Below, piece after piece: positions 17,219-25,818 of a stretch of 64,000 nt of DNA. Every line of letters begins with the position of its first letter. Position 1 is the stretch's first letter. The notes under the pieces were generated by a model. It did no database searches. It was not told where the DNA came from and was given only the letters and a program-made list of their open reading frames with translations. The DNA lies in the NCBI GenBank assembly GCA_030537495.1, contig JAUNMH010000007.1, positions 56,889 through 120,888 of the forward strand, read 5' to 3'. This DNA is from Clostridia bacterium (GTDB taxonomy: Bacteria > Bacillota > Clostridia > Peptostreptococcales > Anaerovoracaceae). Made by a program: the position numbers and the translations under genes.

Positions 17219-18793
17219 TTAGATATAGTTGAATGGGTCTGTTACAGATCCGTTGACAATTACCTCGAAATGCAGATGTGGTCCTGTGGATCGTCCTGTA
17301 TTACCTGAAAGTGAAATTGCCTGTCCCTTATATACTCGTTCGCCTGCACTTACAAGTGTGCTACTACAGTGTGCATACAAGGTCTTCATGCCGTTCTCGT
17401 GGTCTATCTGAACACAGATACCGTAAGCACCATTCCATCCAGACTGTACGACAACTCCACCATCGGCTGCTCTTACAGTTGTGCCTTCAGATACTCCGAA
17501 GTCAACACCTTCGTGAAGACGTCCCCATCTATAGCCAAAGTAACTTGTAATCGTTGCACCCTGTATAGGATAAGTCAGTGAACCTGTAGCTGCTGTCTTT
17601 GGAGGTTCCTTAGTACCCTTTTCTATTACCTTAGTAATAGTCTTGGTAATGGTCTTTGTGGAAATCTCCTTCTTGGAGATCTTATCACCATTAATTCTTG
17701 TGACCTCAGCGATCACTACACGCTTACCATTTTTACCTTCCTGTATAACTTTGGAGTTACCCTTATACATGGAATTATTCTTAATAACTTTTGTCTTATA
17801 TTTAACTTTTTCGGCATACTTTTCAAGAGCTACAGTCTTTACAGATACCGCAGCTGAGGCCTTAGATATAATTATTTTATCACCTGCATGTATCATATTC
17901 ATGTCGAAATCGTCATTATTTTTCTTTAATTCGTTTACACTTATATCATATTTCTCACAAATTCCATAGATTGAATCCCCATTTTTAACAGTGTAAGCTA
18001 TTTCCTTTGAACCACTAGTCAGCATAATCTTCTTTGCCTGATTGTAGCTGGAAATGTTTTTCAACTTAACAGTTGTTTTCTTAATTTCCACCTTTTCCTG
18101 GAATCCAACTTCGCTATAAGTAATATTTTTTGATTTTTCTGTAAACTCATCTGTAACAGCATCAAGAACCTTCTTAGCTGTCTCTTCATCTTTACATGTA
18201 ACAACCTGCCTTCCGTCTACATAGATTCCGTAGCCTTGTGCTTTTGTATCTGACATGTAAGTAAATCTGTTAAGAACAGTGTCAATGTCATCTTGTTCCT
18301 TATCCAGAATAAAAATCAGCTTAAATTCAATATCACTATCCTTGTCGATATTAATCTCATATCCCTGGTCCTGAGATAATTGGTCATTAACTAAGCTCAA
18401 AATTTTCAAAACATCATTCTGGTCCTTAACATAACCTAAAACTCTGCCGTTATAAGAGTATTCATATCCTGTTGAGTAACTCATTATAGTAACTAGAGCA
18501 ATTGCCGAAAGAAGAATCACAGTAAAATGAGCAAGAATTTTCTTACCCTGTCCTTCTGCCTTCTCCTTTATGTCGTTAATAAAATGAGCTGCTTTATATT
18601 TAAAAATCATCCAGTGCTTATCGCATCTGGCCTGAATATTATCATGTAAGAATATTACTGCCGCTGCCGCATTCATAAATGTTGCCAACGCTCTTGACAT
18701 CCAACGATCAAACTTATGCTGTTTCTTGTCGTGTTCATTTATGACATTTGCAGCTCGTTCTTTTATTTTTTCAAATTTCCTTGTTTTAGCCAT
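17219..18793 (-). CDS. membrane-anchored M23 peptidoglycan endopeptidase with LysM and G5 domains
   Basis: A 524-aa envelope protein. It has a membrane helix near 90-107, a low-complexity outer stretch, a LysM domain (YTVKNGDSIYGICEKYD and NMIHAGDKIIIS), a G5-like domain (about 325-395, KYKTKVIKNNSMYKGNSKV) and a C-terminal LytM/M23 zinc peptidase. The zinc ligands are HEGVDFG, the HCS of YAHCSSTLV and PHLHFEV, so it should be catalytically active on peptide cross-links. It overlaps the end of the DnaD gene by 31 bases and lies upstream of the MurE-like and DivIC-like genes, fitting a role in wall remodelling at growth or division. Confidence 0.88.
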   Translation of the reverse strand: MAKTRKFEKIKERAANVINEHDKKQHKFDRWMSRALATFMNAAAAVIFLHDNIQARCDKHWMIFKYKAAHFINDIKEKAEGQGKKILAHFTVILLSAIALVTIMSYSTGYEYSYNGRVLGYVKDQNDVLKILSLVNDQLSQDQGYEINIDKDSDIEFKLIFILDKEQDDIDTVLNRFTYMSDTKAQGYGIYVDGRQVVTCKDEETAKKVLDAVTDEFTEKSKNITYSEVGFQEKVEIKKTTVKLKNISSYNQAKKIMLTSGSKEIAYTVKNGDSIYGICEKYDISVNELKKNNDDFDMNMIHAGDKIIISKASAAVSVKTVALEKYAEKVKYKTKVIKNNSMYKGNSKVIQEGKNGKRVVIAEVTRINGDKISKKEISTKTITKTITKVIEKGTKEPPKTAATGSLTYPIQGATITSYFGYRWGRLHEGVDFGVSEGTTVRAADGGVVVQSGWNGAYGICVQIDHENGMKTLYAHCSSTLVSAGERVYKGQAISLSGNTGRSTGPHLHFEVIVNGSVTDPFNYI

Positions 18794-20040
18794 AATTCCG
18801 CCTCTTCCGTACGCAGCTTAATGCAAGAACATCTTTCACCTAGGTCGGTAATACCTGTGTCGTTACATTTTTCGCATTTGTACTTAATATCGGTGTAATC
18901 CATTTCATAATTGTTTTCAGTCAGGAGAATTGCTCTCTCTTCGGCCAATTCGTCCATCTTATTTTTAATTTTCTTTGCTTCTGCCTCAGCATTACCCATA
19001 ATCAAAGCCTTTGAAAGCTCGAAGCTTGCTTTCGCAACATAATCGTCAATTTCTTTAATTCTAGGCAGCTTGTCGTAAATTTCTGCTTTTCTTTCTTCTG
19101 CTTCTGTCTCTTCTTTCTTCCTCAAATAATCATAGTACTGGTTCAGTTCTCCCTGAGTAACAGTAGTCTTCTTGTTTACGTCTTCGCCCTTTCTCTCTGC
19201 ATCAGATTTCCAGTTTTCAAGAACTTTATTGACATAATTGAAGTTAGGACTTGATATACCTGCTGTCTTAGTACATGCATCCAAAACTCTGTCCATGGAA
19301 TAACCCATGACATCGAACCAGTTATCCATCATTTCCTGTTCAGTTTCTGTAGCATTTCTTGTAAAGCCAAGAGCTTTAAGAACTCTTCTATACCTGTAAT
19401 ACTTTTCGTCAAGTTCCTGTAAATACTCAACAACCTGTTCCTCAGTATTCAGACCAGCCTTTACCCATTCAGAAATTACTTTGCCAATATATTTGAAACT
19501 TTCCTTATTTCTTTCCTTGCAATACTTTACAGCATAAGTAATCAAACCTGTAGATGCGCCATAATCCTGAAGCCACGAAAGACCCTGAGTTACCTCAGTT
19601 GAACTTAAGGTTCTTCCAAGAATTCTCTCAATTTCAGCAAACATATCCTTAACAGATGTGCTACCCAAAGAATTGTTGAAATCTATTGGTTCAGGTTCCG
19701 GTTCAGGAACTGAAGTACTCTTGCCGTAAAGCAATTCCTTTAGATTGATAAACTCCACATAATACCCCATGTCCTCATGTAAGTCATCATATCTACGCTT
19801 TATAGCTCCCATATTTTCCCAATAACTCCATGCATCCTGAACATCCTTTTCAGTCAGCATAAGCTGCTTGGCAATGGTTACGTTATCCATTGGGAGCCCA
19901 TGTTCAGCATACATAAATCCATATATAAAAACCTTAACATAGTCTCCAGGAGCCGCCGGCATATATTCATTTATAAAAATATTCTCAACTTTTGAATCCA
20001 ATAAATAAAAATCTTTTGTTTTTTCTTTTACAAAATTCAT
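18763..20040 (-). CDS. DnaD-domain replication protein with DnaC/DnaI-like zinc tail
   Basis: A 425-aa protein. The first third holds an initiation winged-helix part (YGFMYAEHGLPMDNVTIAKQLMLTEKDVQDAW). Two DnaD-like repeats follow (about 125-195, FAEIERILGRTLSSTEVTQGLSWL, and about 215-280). The final 90 residues contain a charged helix and Cys389, Cys392, Cys404 and Cys406 (CEKCNDTGI then CSC), which look like the N-terminal zinc-binding part of clostridial DnaC/DnaI helicase loaders. No AAA+ domain follows. DnaD proteins help load the DnaB helicase at oriC, and dnaB lies two genes upstream. AAGGAAATTTT precedes the start. Confidence 0.85.
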   Translation of the reverse strand: MNFVKEKTKDFYLLDSKVENIFINEYMPAAPGDYVKVFIYGFMYAEHGLPMDNVTIAKQLMLTEKDVQDAWSYWENMGAIKRRYDDLHEDMGYYVEFINLKELLYGKSTSVPEPEPEPIDFNNSLGSTSVKDMFAEIERILGRTLSSTEVTQGLSWLQDYGASTGLITYAVKYCKERNKESFKYIGKVISEWVKAGLNTEEQVVEYLQELDEKYYRYRRVLKALGFTRNATETEQEMMDNWFDVMGYSMDRVLDACTKTAGISSPNFNYVNKVLENWKSDAERKGEDVNKKTTVTQGELNQYYDYLRKKEETEAEERKAEIYDKLPRIKEIDDYVAKASFELSKALIMGNAEAEAKKIKNKMDELAEERAILLTENNYEMDYTDIKYKCEKCNDTGITDLGERCSCIKLRTEEAELWLKQGNLKK

Positions 20041-20071
20041 AAAATTTCCTTTATCTTTTTCACCTTATATT

Positions 20072-20278
20072 TTAGATTTTCTGAACCTGCTCATTAAGGT
20101 CCGTAAGCAACGCTTCAATATCGATGCCATGGCCTTCCGCAGCTTCACCAAGTGATTCCTGCTCAGCACCTGGGCATCCCAGGCATGGCATACCGTGTTT
20201 GTCAAAAACCTTCTCTAGCTCGTGGTCAATTTCAAGTATTTCACATACTCTTGTTTCCTTGGTAATGGTAATGTTCAT
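20072..20278 (-). CDS. DUF1858 domain protein (small CxxC disulfide-type protein)
   Basis: A 68-aa single-domain protein with the DUF1858 pattern: ITKETRVCEILEID at the N-terminus and HGMPCLGCPGAEQESLGEAAEGHGID in the middle. The CLGC pair could form a redox disulfide or bind metal; family function is unestablished. It sits between dnaB and the DnaD gene on the same strand with AAGGACTATT upstream. Confidence 0.82.
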   Translation of the reverse strand: MNITITKETRVCEILEIDHELEKVFDKHGMPCLGCPGAEQESLGEAAEGHGIDIEALLTDLNEQVQKI

Positions 20279-20311
20279 AATAGTCCTTTCCGCTTAGTTG
20301 CCTTACTATAC

Positions 20312-21625
20312 TTATGCCTGATCACTGAATTTAGTGTATCTCGCCACCCATGTCAAATCTACCACTTCTGTCGGTCCACTTCTGTGCTTTGCCAAATTTA
20401 CTTCGCAGACACCCGGTTTCTCAGAATCATCATTATAGTAATCGTCTCTGTATAAGAAAATTACAATATCCGCGTCCTGCTCGATAGAACCCGATTCTCT
20501 AAGGTCAGACAAAATAGGTCTGTGATCCTGTCTCTGTTCCGGAGCTCTGGAAAGCTGTGACAAAACAAGCACAGGGCAGTCCATTTCTCTTGCCAGCAGC
20601 TTAAGCTGTCTGGACAAGGCAGAAATTTCCTGCTGTCTGCTGTCACTCTTGCCATCAGACTGCATCAGCTGAAGATAGTCCACAATTATAAGATCCAGAC
20701 CCTTCTCCGCCTTAAGTCTTCGGCATTTATTCTTCATTTCAAGAATGCTGATTCCTGAATTATCGTCTATATGAATATTAGTCCTAGACAAAGAGTCCAA
20801 GGCCATATTAATTCTATCCCAGTCATTTCTCTCAATGGCACCTGTCTTAAGCTTCTGCATTTCAACCCTTGACTCCATAGAAAGAAGACGCTGACCAAGC
20901 TGAGCCTTAGCCATTTCGAGACTGAAAATAAGAACTGATGCCCCTGCCTTGATTGCCGCATTTTGGGCAACATTAAGAACAAAGGCCGTCTTACCCATAG
21001 CCGGTCTCGCCGCAATAATTACAAGGTCAGACTTCTGCAATCCCGACGTAACCTCATCCAATTTCTTGAATCCCGTCGTCAGGCCCGTTACCTCACCCTG
21101 AGAGTTAATGGCTTTGTCAATCATGGCAACGTTCTCCATCAAAACTTCCTTAATCGGAGCATAGTCGTTACCCTGTCTACTCTGTGCAATTTCAAAGATA
21201 TTCTTTTCTGCGTAATCTAAAATTTCACTAGCTTCCATAGATTCATCATATCCCTTTTCACGAATCTCTTCAGCCGTCTGAATCAGCTTACGCATAGAAG
21301 CCTTCTCAGCAACAATCTTTGCATATTCCGCAGCATTTACTACAGATGGAACCTCTGCAGAAAGAGATGCCACGTATGATCTTCCCCCGACAAGGTCCAA
21401 GGCTTTATTCTTTTTCAACTCCTCGCACACTGTTACCATATCCACAGATTTACTGTTACGGAAAAGCTCCAGCATAACGTCGAAAATTTCTCTATGAGCC
21501 TTGTCGTAGAAATCCTCAGTTTTCACTACGTCAATTACATCTGCTAAGGCATCCTTACTAAGCAAGGCCGCACCTAATACAGACTTCTCCGCCTCCGCAT
21601 TGTGGGGTGGAATTTTCTCTATCAT
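20312..21625 (-). CDS. dnaB: replicative DNA helicase DnaB
   Basis: A 437-aa hexameric helicase. The N-terminal domain begins with PPHNAEAEKSVLGAALL. The RecA-like motor has Walker A ARPAMGKTAFVLNVAQNAA (about 195-213), LIIVDYLQLM as Walker B and ISALSRQLKLLARE/LSQLSRAPEQR further on. Start at 21625 is set by AAGGAGAC 7 bases upstream; 11 further codons upstream read back to the rplI stop and look nonfunctional. Order rplI-dnaB is typical of Firmicutes. Confidence 0.97.
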   Translation of the reverse strand: MIEKIPPHNAEAEKSVLGAALLSKDALADVIDVVKTEDFYDKAHREIFDVMLELFRNSKSVDMVTVCEELKKNKALDLVGGRSYVASLSAEVPSVVNAAEYAKIVAEKASMRKLIQTAEEIREKGYDESMEASEILDYAEKNIFEIAQSRQGNDYAPIKEVLMENVAMIDKAINSQGEVTGLTTGFKKLDEVTSGLQKSDLVIIAARPAMGKTAFVLNVAQNAAIKAGASVLIFSLEMAKAQLGQRLLSMESRVEMQKLKTGAIERNDWDRINMALDSLSRTNIHIDDNSGISILEMKNKCRRLKAEKGLDLIIVDYLQLMQSDGKSDSRQQEISALSRQLKLLAREMDCPVLVLSQLSRAPEQRQDHRPILSDLRESGSIEQDADIVIFLYRDDYYNDDSEKPGVCEVNLAKHRSGPTEVVDLTWVARYTKFSDQA

Positions 21626-21658
21626 TATAAGGTCTCCTTGTTTTACATTTATTTCCAA

Positions 21659-22102
21659 TTAGTCATTTACAACTACAGTTAGCTTACCTACAACTTCAGG
21701 GTAAAGCTTTACATCGATATCAAATGTACCTGTAGTCTTAATTGGTGAACCAAGCTGAATCTTCTTCTTGTCAAGTTCCAGTCCTGTCTGCTTCTTAGTT
21801 TCCTCAGCAATATCCTTAGAAGTAATTGATCCAAATAACTTTCCACCTTCGCCAGACTTAGTCTGAATAACTACCTTGATATCTGCTAGTTTTGCTGCTA
21901 GTTCCTGAGCGGCCTTCTTATCTTCAGCTTTCTTCTCAGCTTCAGCTGCCTTCTTCTTTTCCAAGCTTCTTACATTAGCGTTAGTTGCTTCTGTTGCAAG
22001 TCCCTTTGGGAAAAGCATATTTCTTGCAAAACCATCGCTAACCTTTACTATTTCACCCTGTTTACCAGTTCCCTTTACATCTTTGTTTAAAATTACTAAC
22101 AT
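21659..22102 (-). CDS. rplI: 50S ribosomal protein L9
   Basis: A 147-aa L9: N-terminal RNA-binding domain ([21 protein letters not shown] with [14 protein letters not shown]), a long Lys/Ala/Glu-rich connecting helix (about 45-75) and a C-terminal domain with [18 protein letters not shown]. Length and layout are normal. AGGAGGAAAG precedes the start; it is 12 bases past the GdpP-like gene and directly before dnaB. Confidence 0.97.
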   Translation of the reverse strand: MLVILNKDVKGTGKQGEIVKVSDGFARNMLFPKGLATEATNANVRSLEKKKAAEAEKKAEDKKAAQELAAKLADIKVVIQTKSGEGGKLFGSITSKDIAEETKKQTGLELDKKKIQLGSPIKTTGTFDIDVKLYPEVVGKLTVVVND

Positions 22103-22114
22103 TAATCTTTCCTC

Positions 22115-23902
22115 CTAATCCTCTGAGATTTCCAGGTTCTCTAAAACCTTCTCAATAGCTTCCTGCGGTGAAACACTTACCTGAGCACCTGCCGTTGTCA
22201 GATGTCCGCCACCACCCAGCTTTTCCATAATCACCTGTACATTAACATCTCCCAGTGAGCGTGCGCTTACTGCGGTAGTCTCTTCGTTTACCCTTCCCGC
22301 AACAAAACAAACTTTGACTCCCTTAACATTTAGGAGTTCGTCAGCCACCTGGGAATTCAATATCTGCATTTCACTGTTAATTTCCTCGCAAATTGCCGTT
22401 GCAACGCCGTTGTCATAATATTCAGCAGCTGCAATTGCTCTCGCCTTGGCATTAAACAGTTTCTTATCAACTCTGAAAAATCTTTTTACTTCTGTAGTAT
22501 CAGCTCCAGAACGTCTCAGCCATGCAGCAGCTTCAAAGGTTCTTACGCCTGTTTTTACCGCAAATCTATTGGTATCCACAGATATTCCAGCAAGCATTGC
22601 TTCAGCCTCTAATTTTACAAGAGTCTTCTTTGGTGCCGTGTACTGAAGAATCTCTGCAACCAGCTCTGACGCTGATGACGCATAGGACTCAATATATGAA
22701 AGAGTCTGATTCTTTACACTATCCTCTGCTCTGCGATGATGATCGATTACTACAATTTTTTCAGTCATATCAAGCAGATTCTTATTTTCAACATAGCTGA
22801 TTCTATGAGTGTCTACTAAAATTAGTAAAGTTTCCTTATCAGTTAAAGCCTCTGCCTTTTTATTGTCTATGAATTTATAAAGTTCAGTGTCCCTTGCCTG
22901 CTTGTAAATATCACGCAAGGAATCGCTAATCTTATCTAGAAGAATGTACGCTTCAACGTCAAACATCAGACACATTCTGTATATTCCAAGAGCAGAACCG
23001 AAACAGTCCATATCCGGGTTCTGATGACCCATTATAACTACTCTCTTCGACTGGGTAATAAGTCCTTTAAGCGCATGCGCCACTACCCTTGATTTACCCT
23101 TGTTACTCTTTTCAACAGTCTGAGACTTGCCACCATAGTACTGAATGCTTGTACCTTTCTTAAGAACAGCCTGGTCACCGCCTCGTCCTAAAGCAAGGTC
23201 AAGTGCAGCTGCTGCTGAATCTGTACATGCCACTACATCTTTTTCTCCTACTCCTATACCTATACTCAAGCTCATAGGAAAATCCACTGCCGTCTCTACA
23301 CATCTAATCTGATCAAGCACATCAAACTTGTTTTCAATTATCTTATTTAAGTATGAGCGTTCAAAATACATGATGTAGCGAGAAGAATTATATCTTGTAA
23401 TGGCTCCACCAAATTTTGCAGCCCAATGTCTTATTATTTTGTCAAGTTCAGCCGTGATGCTGATTCTAGACTCTGGCGCAGTTGCTGCTGTAAGCTCATC
23501 ATAATTATCTATATTTATTTTGCAAACACAAATCTTTTCTGATTCATATTGCTTACGAAGATTTTCATAATCTGTAACATCCTTAAATATTACAATTCGT
23601 TCCCTTGGATTCTTAGGATTTTCTTTTACAACTAATTTAAAATCCTTGCTGTTTCTTTCAACAGTGTAATCTTCCTTTGCGGACTCGTCTTCGTCATCTT
23701 TTTCTTTATCCTTATCTTTGTCACTACGCATGTTAATTCTAACTCCAGTAAGAACAAAGAAATCCATTCCTTCCAAGCTGTCATATAGAAAAACCTCGCT
23801 AATATGTTCATTAGCTTTTACAATCTTTCCATTTTCGTCTACGATACACATAGGAATGGACAAGCTTGACAGCATAGCCTCGTCAAATACATTTCTTGGC
23901 AT
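22115..23902 (-). CDS. GdpP-like c-di-AMP phosphodiesterase lacking membrane helices
   Basis: A 595-aa protein with a PAS-like N-terminus (CIVDENGKIVKANEHISEVF), a charged linker (about 60-78), a degenerate GGDEF domain (about 125-245, RYNSSRYIMYFER in place of an active site) and a DHH/DHHA1 phosphodiesterase: GHQNPDMD (292-299), DTH (364-366), DHH (387-389) and GGGGHLTTAG near 566. Metal-binding residues are intact, so it should hydrolyse c-di-AMP. Typical GdpP is about 650-660 aa with two N-terminal membrane helices; none is present here. It precedes rplI, the usual context. Confidence 0.88.
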   Translation of the reverse strand: MPRNVFDEAMLSSLSIPMCIVDENGKIVKANEHISEVFLYDSLEGMDFFVLTGVRINMRSDKDKDKEKDDEDESAKEDYTVERNSKDFKLVVKENPKNPRERIVIFKDVTDYENLRKQYESEKICVCKINIDNYDELTAATAPESRISITAELDKIIRHWAAKFGGAITRYNSSRYIMYFERSYLNKIIENKFDVLDQIRCVETAVDFPMSLSIGIGVGEKDVVACTDSAAAALDLALGRGGDQAVLKKGTSIQYYGGKSQTVEKSNKGKSRVVAHALKGLITQSKRVVIMGHQNPDMDCFGSALGIYRMCLMFDVEAYILLDKISDSLRDIYKQARDTELYKFIDNKKAEALTDKETLLILVDTHRISYVENKNLLDMTEKIVVIDHHRRAEDSVKNQTLSYIESYASSASELVAEILQYTAPKKTLVKLEAEAMLAGISVDTNRFAVKTGVRTFEAAAWLRRSGADTTEVKRFFRVDKKLFNAKARAIAAAEYYDNGVATAICEEINSEMQILNSQVADELLNVKGVKVCFVAGRVNEETTAVSARSLGDVNVQVIMEKLGGGGHLTTAGAQVSVSPQEAIEKVLENLEISED

Positions 23903-23946
23903 TTCAAAACCTCTTAAACTTCTGTAATTCTAACAAATATTCCTAA

Positions 23947-23962
23947 TGCTTCACGTGAAACA
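23947..23962. promoter_or_regulatory. parS-like site (one mismatch)
   Basis: TGCTTCACGTGAAACA differs from the consensus parS TGTTTCACGTGAAACA at one base. It lies 6 bases past the parB stop (minus strand) and before the GdpP-like gene. Spo0J/ParB dimers would bind here and spread. Confidence 0.85.
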
Positions 23963-23968
23963 TTCCGT

Positions 23969-24871
23969 CTACTCAACTGATTTCAATAGTTCTATCAGTC
24001 TGTTTAACTCATCATGGTTATAATACTCTAGTTCAATAGTACCCTTTTTACCTTTTTCTTTTATGTTAACCTTAGTGCCATATATATTTTTCAATTCATT
24101 TTCAACATGAACAGTGTCAGCACTCTTAACCTTTTTTACATGCTTCTTTCTTGGTTTACCTAAATCAGAAACAATTTCTTCTACCTTACGTACTGACAAG
24201 CCTTCATTAATAATTCTATCGCAAATGTCCTGCTGTACTTTATTATCAGTTACAGGAATAAGTGCTCTTGCATGTCCTGAACTGATTCTACCTTCAGTAA
24301 CAAGACTCTGGACATTTTCAGGTAACTTAAGTAATCTTAGCGCATTTGTAATATATGGTCTACTCTTACTTACACTCTTAGAGACTTCCTCCTGTGTAAG
24401 ACCATAAGTCTTTATCATCTGATTGATACCCTCTGCCTCTTCTATAGGGTTCAGGTCTTCTCTCTGCATGTTTTCAATAATAGCAACAAGCATGTTCTCT
24501 TCATCAGTGAAATCTCTTATGATACATGGAACTTCCTTAAGTTCAGCCTTTCTTGAAGCTCTCCATCTTCTTTCACCTGCAACTATTTCATATCCCCTGC
24601 CGTGCTTTCTGACAACAAGAGGTTGAATTATACCATGCTCAATAATTGAATCAGCCAGTTCAGATATCTTTTCCTCGTTAAAAACCTTTCTAGGCTGGTT
24701 TTCATTTGGCTTTATGTCATTAATATTAATATACACTATAGAATTGTCGCTTACCTTCTTTTCTTCTACAGTTGTTTCCACAGTTTCTTCTGCATCAGGA
24801 TTAACAATTGGTGCTCTATCTGCAAATAAAGCATCCAATCCTCTTCCAAGTCCTCTGTTCTTTGCTGCCAT
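23969..24871 (-). CDS. parB: chromosome-partitioning protein ParB/Spo0J
   Basis: A 300-aa CTP-dependent DNA clamp. After an N-terminal Arg-rich ParA-stimulating tail (RGLGRGLDALF) comes the CTPase/ParB domain (NENQPRKVFNEEKISELADSI; box-II GERRWRASR), the central HTH (YGLTQEEVSKSVSKSRPYITNALRLL) and a C-terminal dimerisation region. Its ATG overlaps the parA stop (TAATG). Two parS sites flank the parAB pair. Confidence 0.96.
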   Translation of the reverse strand: MAAKNRGLGRGLDALFADRAPIVNPDAEETVETTVEEKKVSDNSIVYININDIKPNENQPRKVFNEEKISELADSIIEHGIIQPLVVRKHGRGYEIVAGERRWRASRKAELKEVPCIIRDFTDEENMLVAIIENMQREDLNPIEEAEGINQMIKTYGLTQEEVSKSVSKSRPYITNALRLLKLPENVQSLVTEGRISSGHARALIPVTDNKVQQDICDRIINEGLSVRKVEEIVSDLGKPRKKHVKKVKSADTVHVENELKNIYGTKVNIKEKGKKGTIELEYYNHDELNRLIELLKSVE

Positions 24872-25644
24872 TATCTACTTTCCTCCCTTTCAAGGAATTC
24901 TTCAGCAAAATCTCTATATGCTTCTGCACCCTTTGATTTAGGGTCATATTCTGTAATAGCCATTCCAAAACTTGGAGCTTCAGCCAATCTGATATTTCTA
25001 GGAATAACTGTAGAATAAACCTGAGATCCAAAGTATTTCTTAACTTCCTGAACTACCTGAACAGACAGATTAGTTCTTCCATCAAACATGCTTAAAATTA
25101 CACCTTCTATTTCTAGGTCTTTATTCAAGCTCTTCTTTACAAGGTCTATTGTACTCACCAGCTGACTTACCCCCTCTAGAGCATAGAATTCACACTGAAT
25201 AGGAATCAAAACACTCTGTACAGCAGTCAGTGAGTTTATTGTTAACAGTCCAAGAGAAGGAGGGCAATCTATAAGAATATAATCATATTCATCCTTAACC
25301 TTTGCAATTGCCTTGCGAAGTCTGGCTTCCCTGCCTTCCAGCTCAACCATTTCAATTTCAGCTCCCGCAAGATCTACACTAGCCGGAATAATATCTAAAT
25401 TTTCTATAGTAGTGTGGATAATCGCTTTTCTCGTATCAAAATTATCCTCAATTAACAAGTCATATACAGTGTATTCCAGATTCTTCTTAGAAATACCGAT
25501 ACCACTTGTAGTATTTCCCTGTGGGTCAATGTCCAGCATTAAAATCTTCTTACCCTTCAAAGCCAGACTTGCACCTAGATTAATATTTGTAGTAGTCTTA
25601 CCGACACCACCCTTTTGATTAAATATTGCTATTGCTTTACCCAA
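24871..25644 (-). CDS. parA: chromosome-partitioning ATPase ParA/Soj
   Basis: A 257-aa deviant Walker ATPase: NQKGGVGKTTTNINLG near the N-terminus, MLDIDPQGNTTSG, and YILIDCPPSLGLLT as Walker B. It binds DNA as an ATP dimer and works with ParB at parS; in Bacilli it also modulates DnaA. CAGGAGGATAAAC precedes the start. It is coupled to parB. Confidence 0.96.
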   Translation of the reverse strand: MGKAIAIFNQKGGVGKTTTNINLGASLALKGKKILMLDIDPQGNTTSGIGISKKNLEYTVYDLLIEDNFDTRKAIIHTTIENLDIIPASVDLAGAEIEMVELEGREARLRKAIAKVKDEYDYILIDCPPSLGLLTINSLTAVQSVLIPIQCEFYALEGVSQLVSTIDLVKKSLNKDLEIEGVILSMFDGRTNLSVQVVQEVKKYFGSQVYSTVIPRNIRLAEAPSFGMAITEYDPKSKGAEAYRDFAEEFLEREESR

Positions 25645-25720
25645 TGTTTATCCTCCTGCTAACTAATAATAATCTATCCTATATTATATACCATTACCGC
25701 TCAAAATACTACTTTTTTAT

Positions 25721-25762
25721 GCAAAACAAGAGATGTTTCACGTGAAACATCCCTTGTTTTGC
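25721..25762. promoter_or_regulatory. consensus parS within a 42-bp palindrome
   Basis: The exact parS TGTTTCACGTGAAACA lies at 25734-25749. It is the core of a longer inverted repeat: GCAAAACAAG at 25721-25730 and CTTGTTTTGC at 25753-25762 are perfect complements, broken by a single mismatch (25731/25752). The site is in the 160-base gap between rsmG and parA. The outer arms could also act as a transcription terminator or stabilise a cruciform. Confidence 0.92.
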
Positions 25763-25792
25763 GCGTCCCAAGCCCTTGCCATCGCTCGTAAA

Positions 25793-25818
25793 GAGCCCAC
25801 ATTTTACAATATGGGCTC
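25793..25818 (-). terminator. weak hairpin at the rsmG stop
   Basis: GAGCCCA and TGGGCTC form a 7-bp stem around a 12-base loop overlapping the rsmG stop. On the minus strand only three T residues follow, so termination is weak; the parS palindrome just downstream may add to it. Confidence 0.4.
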
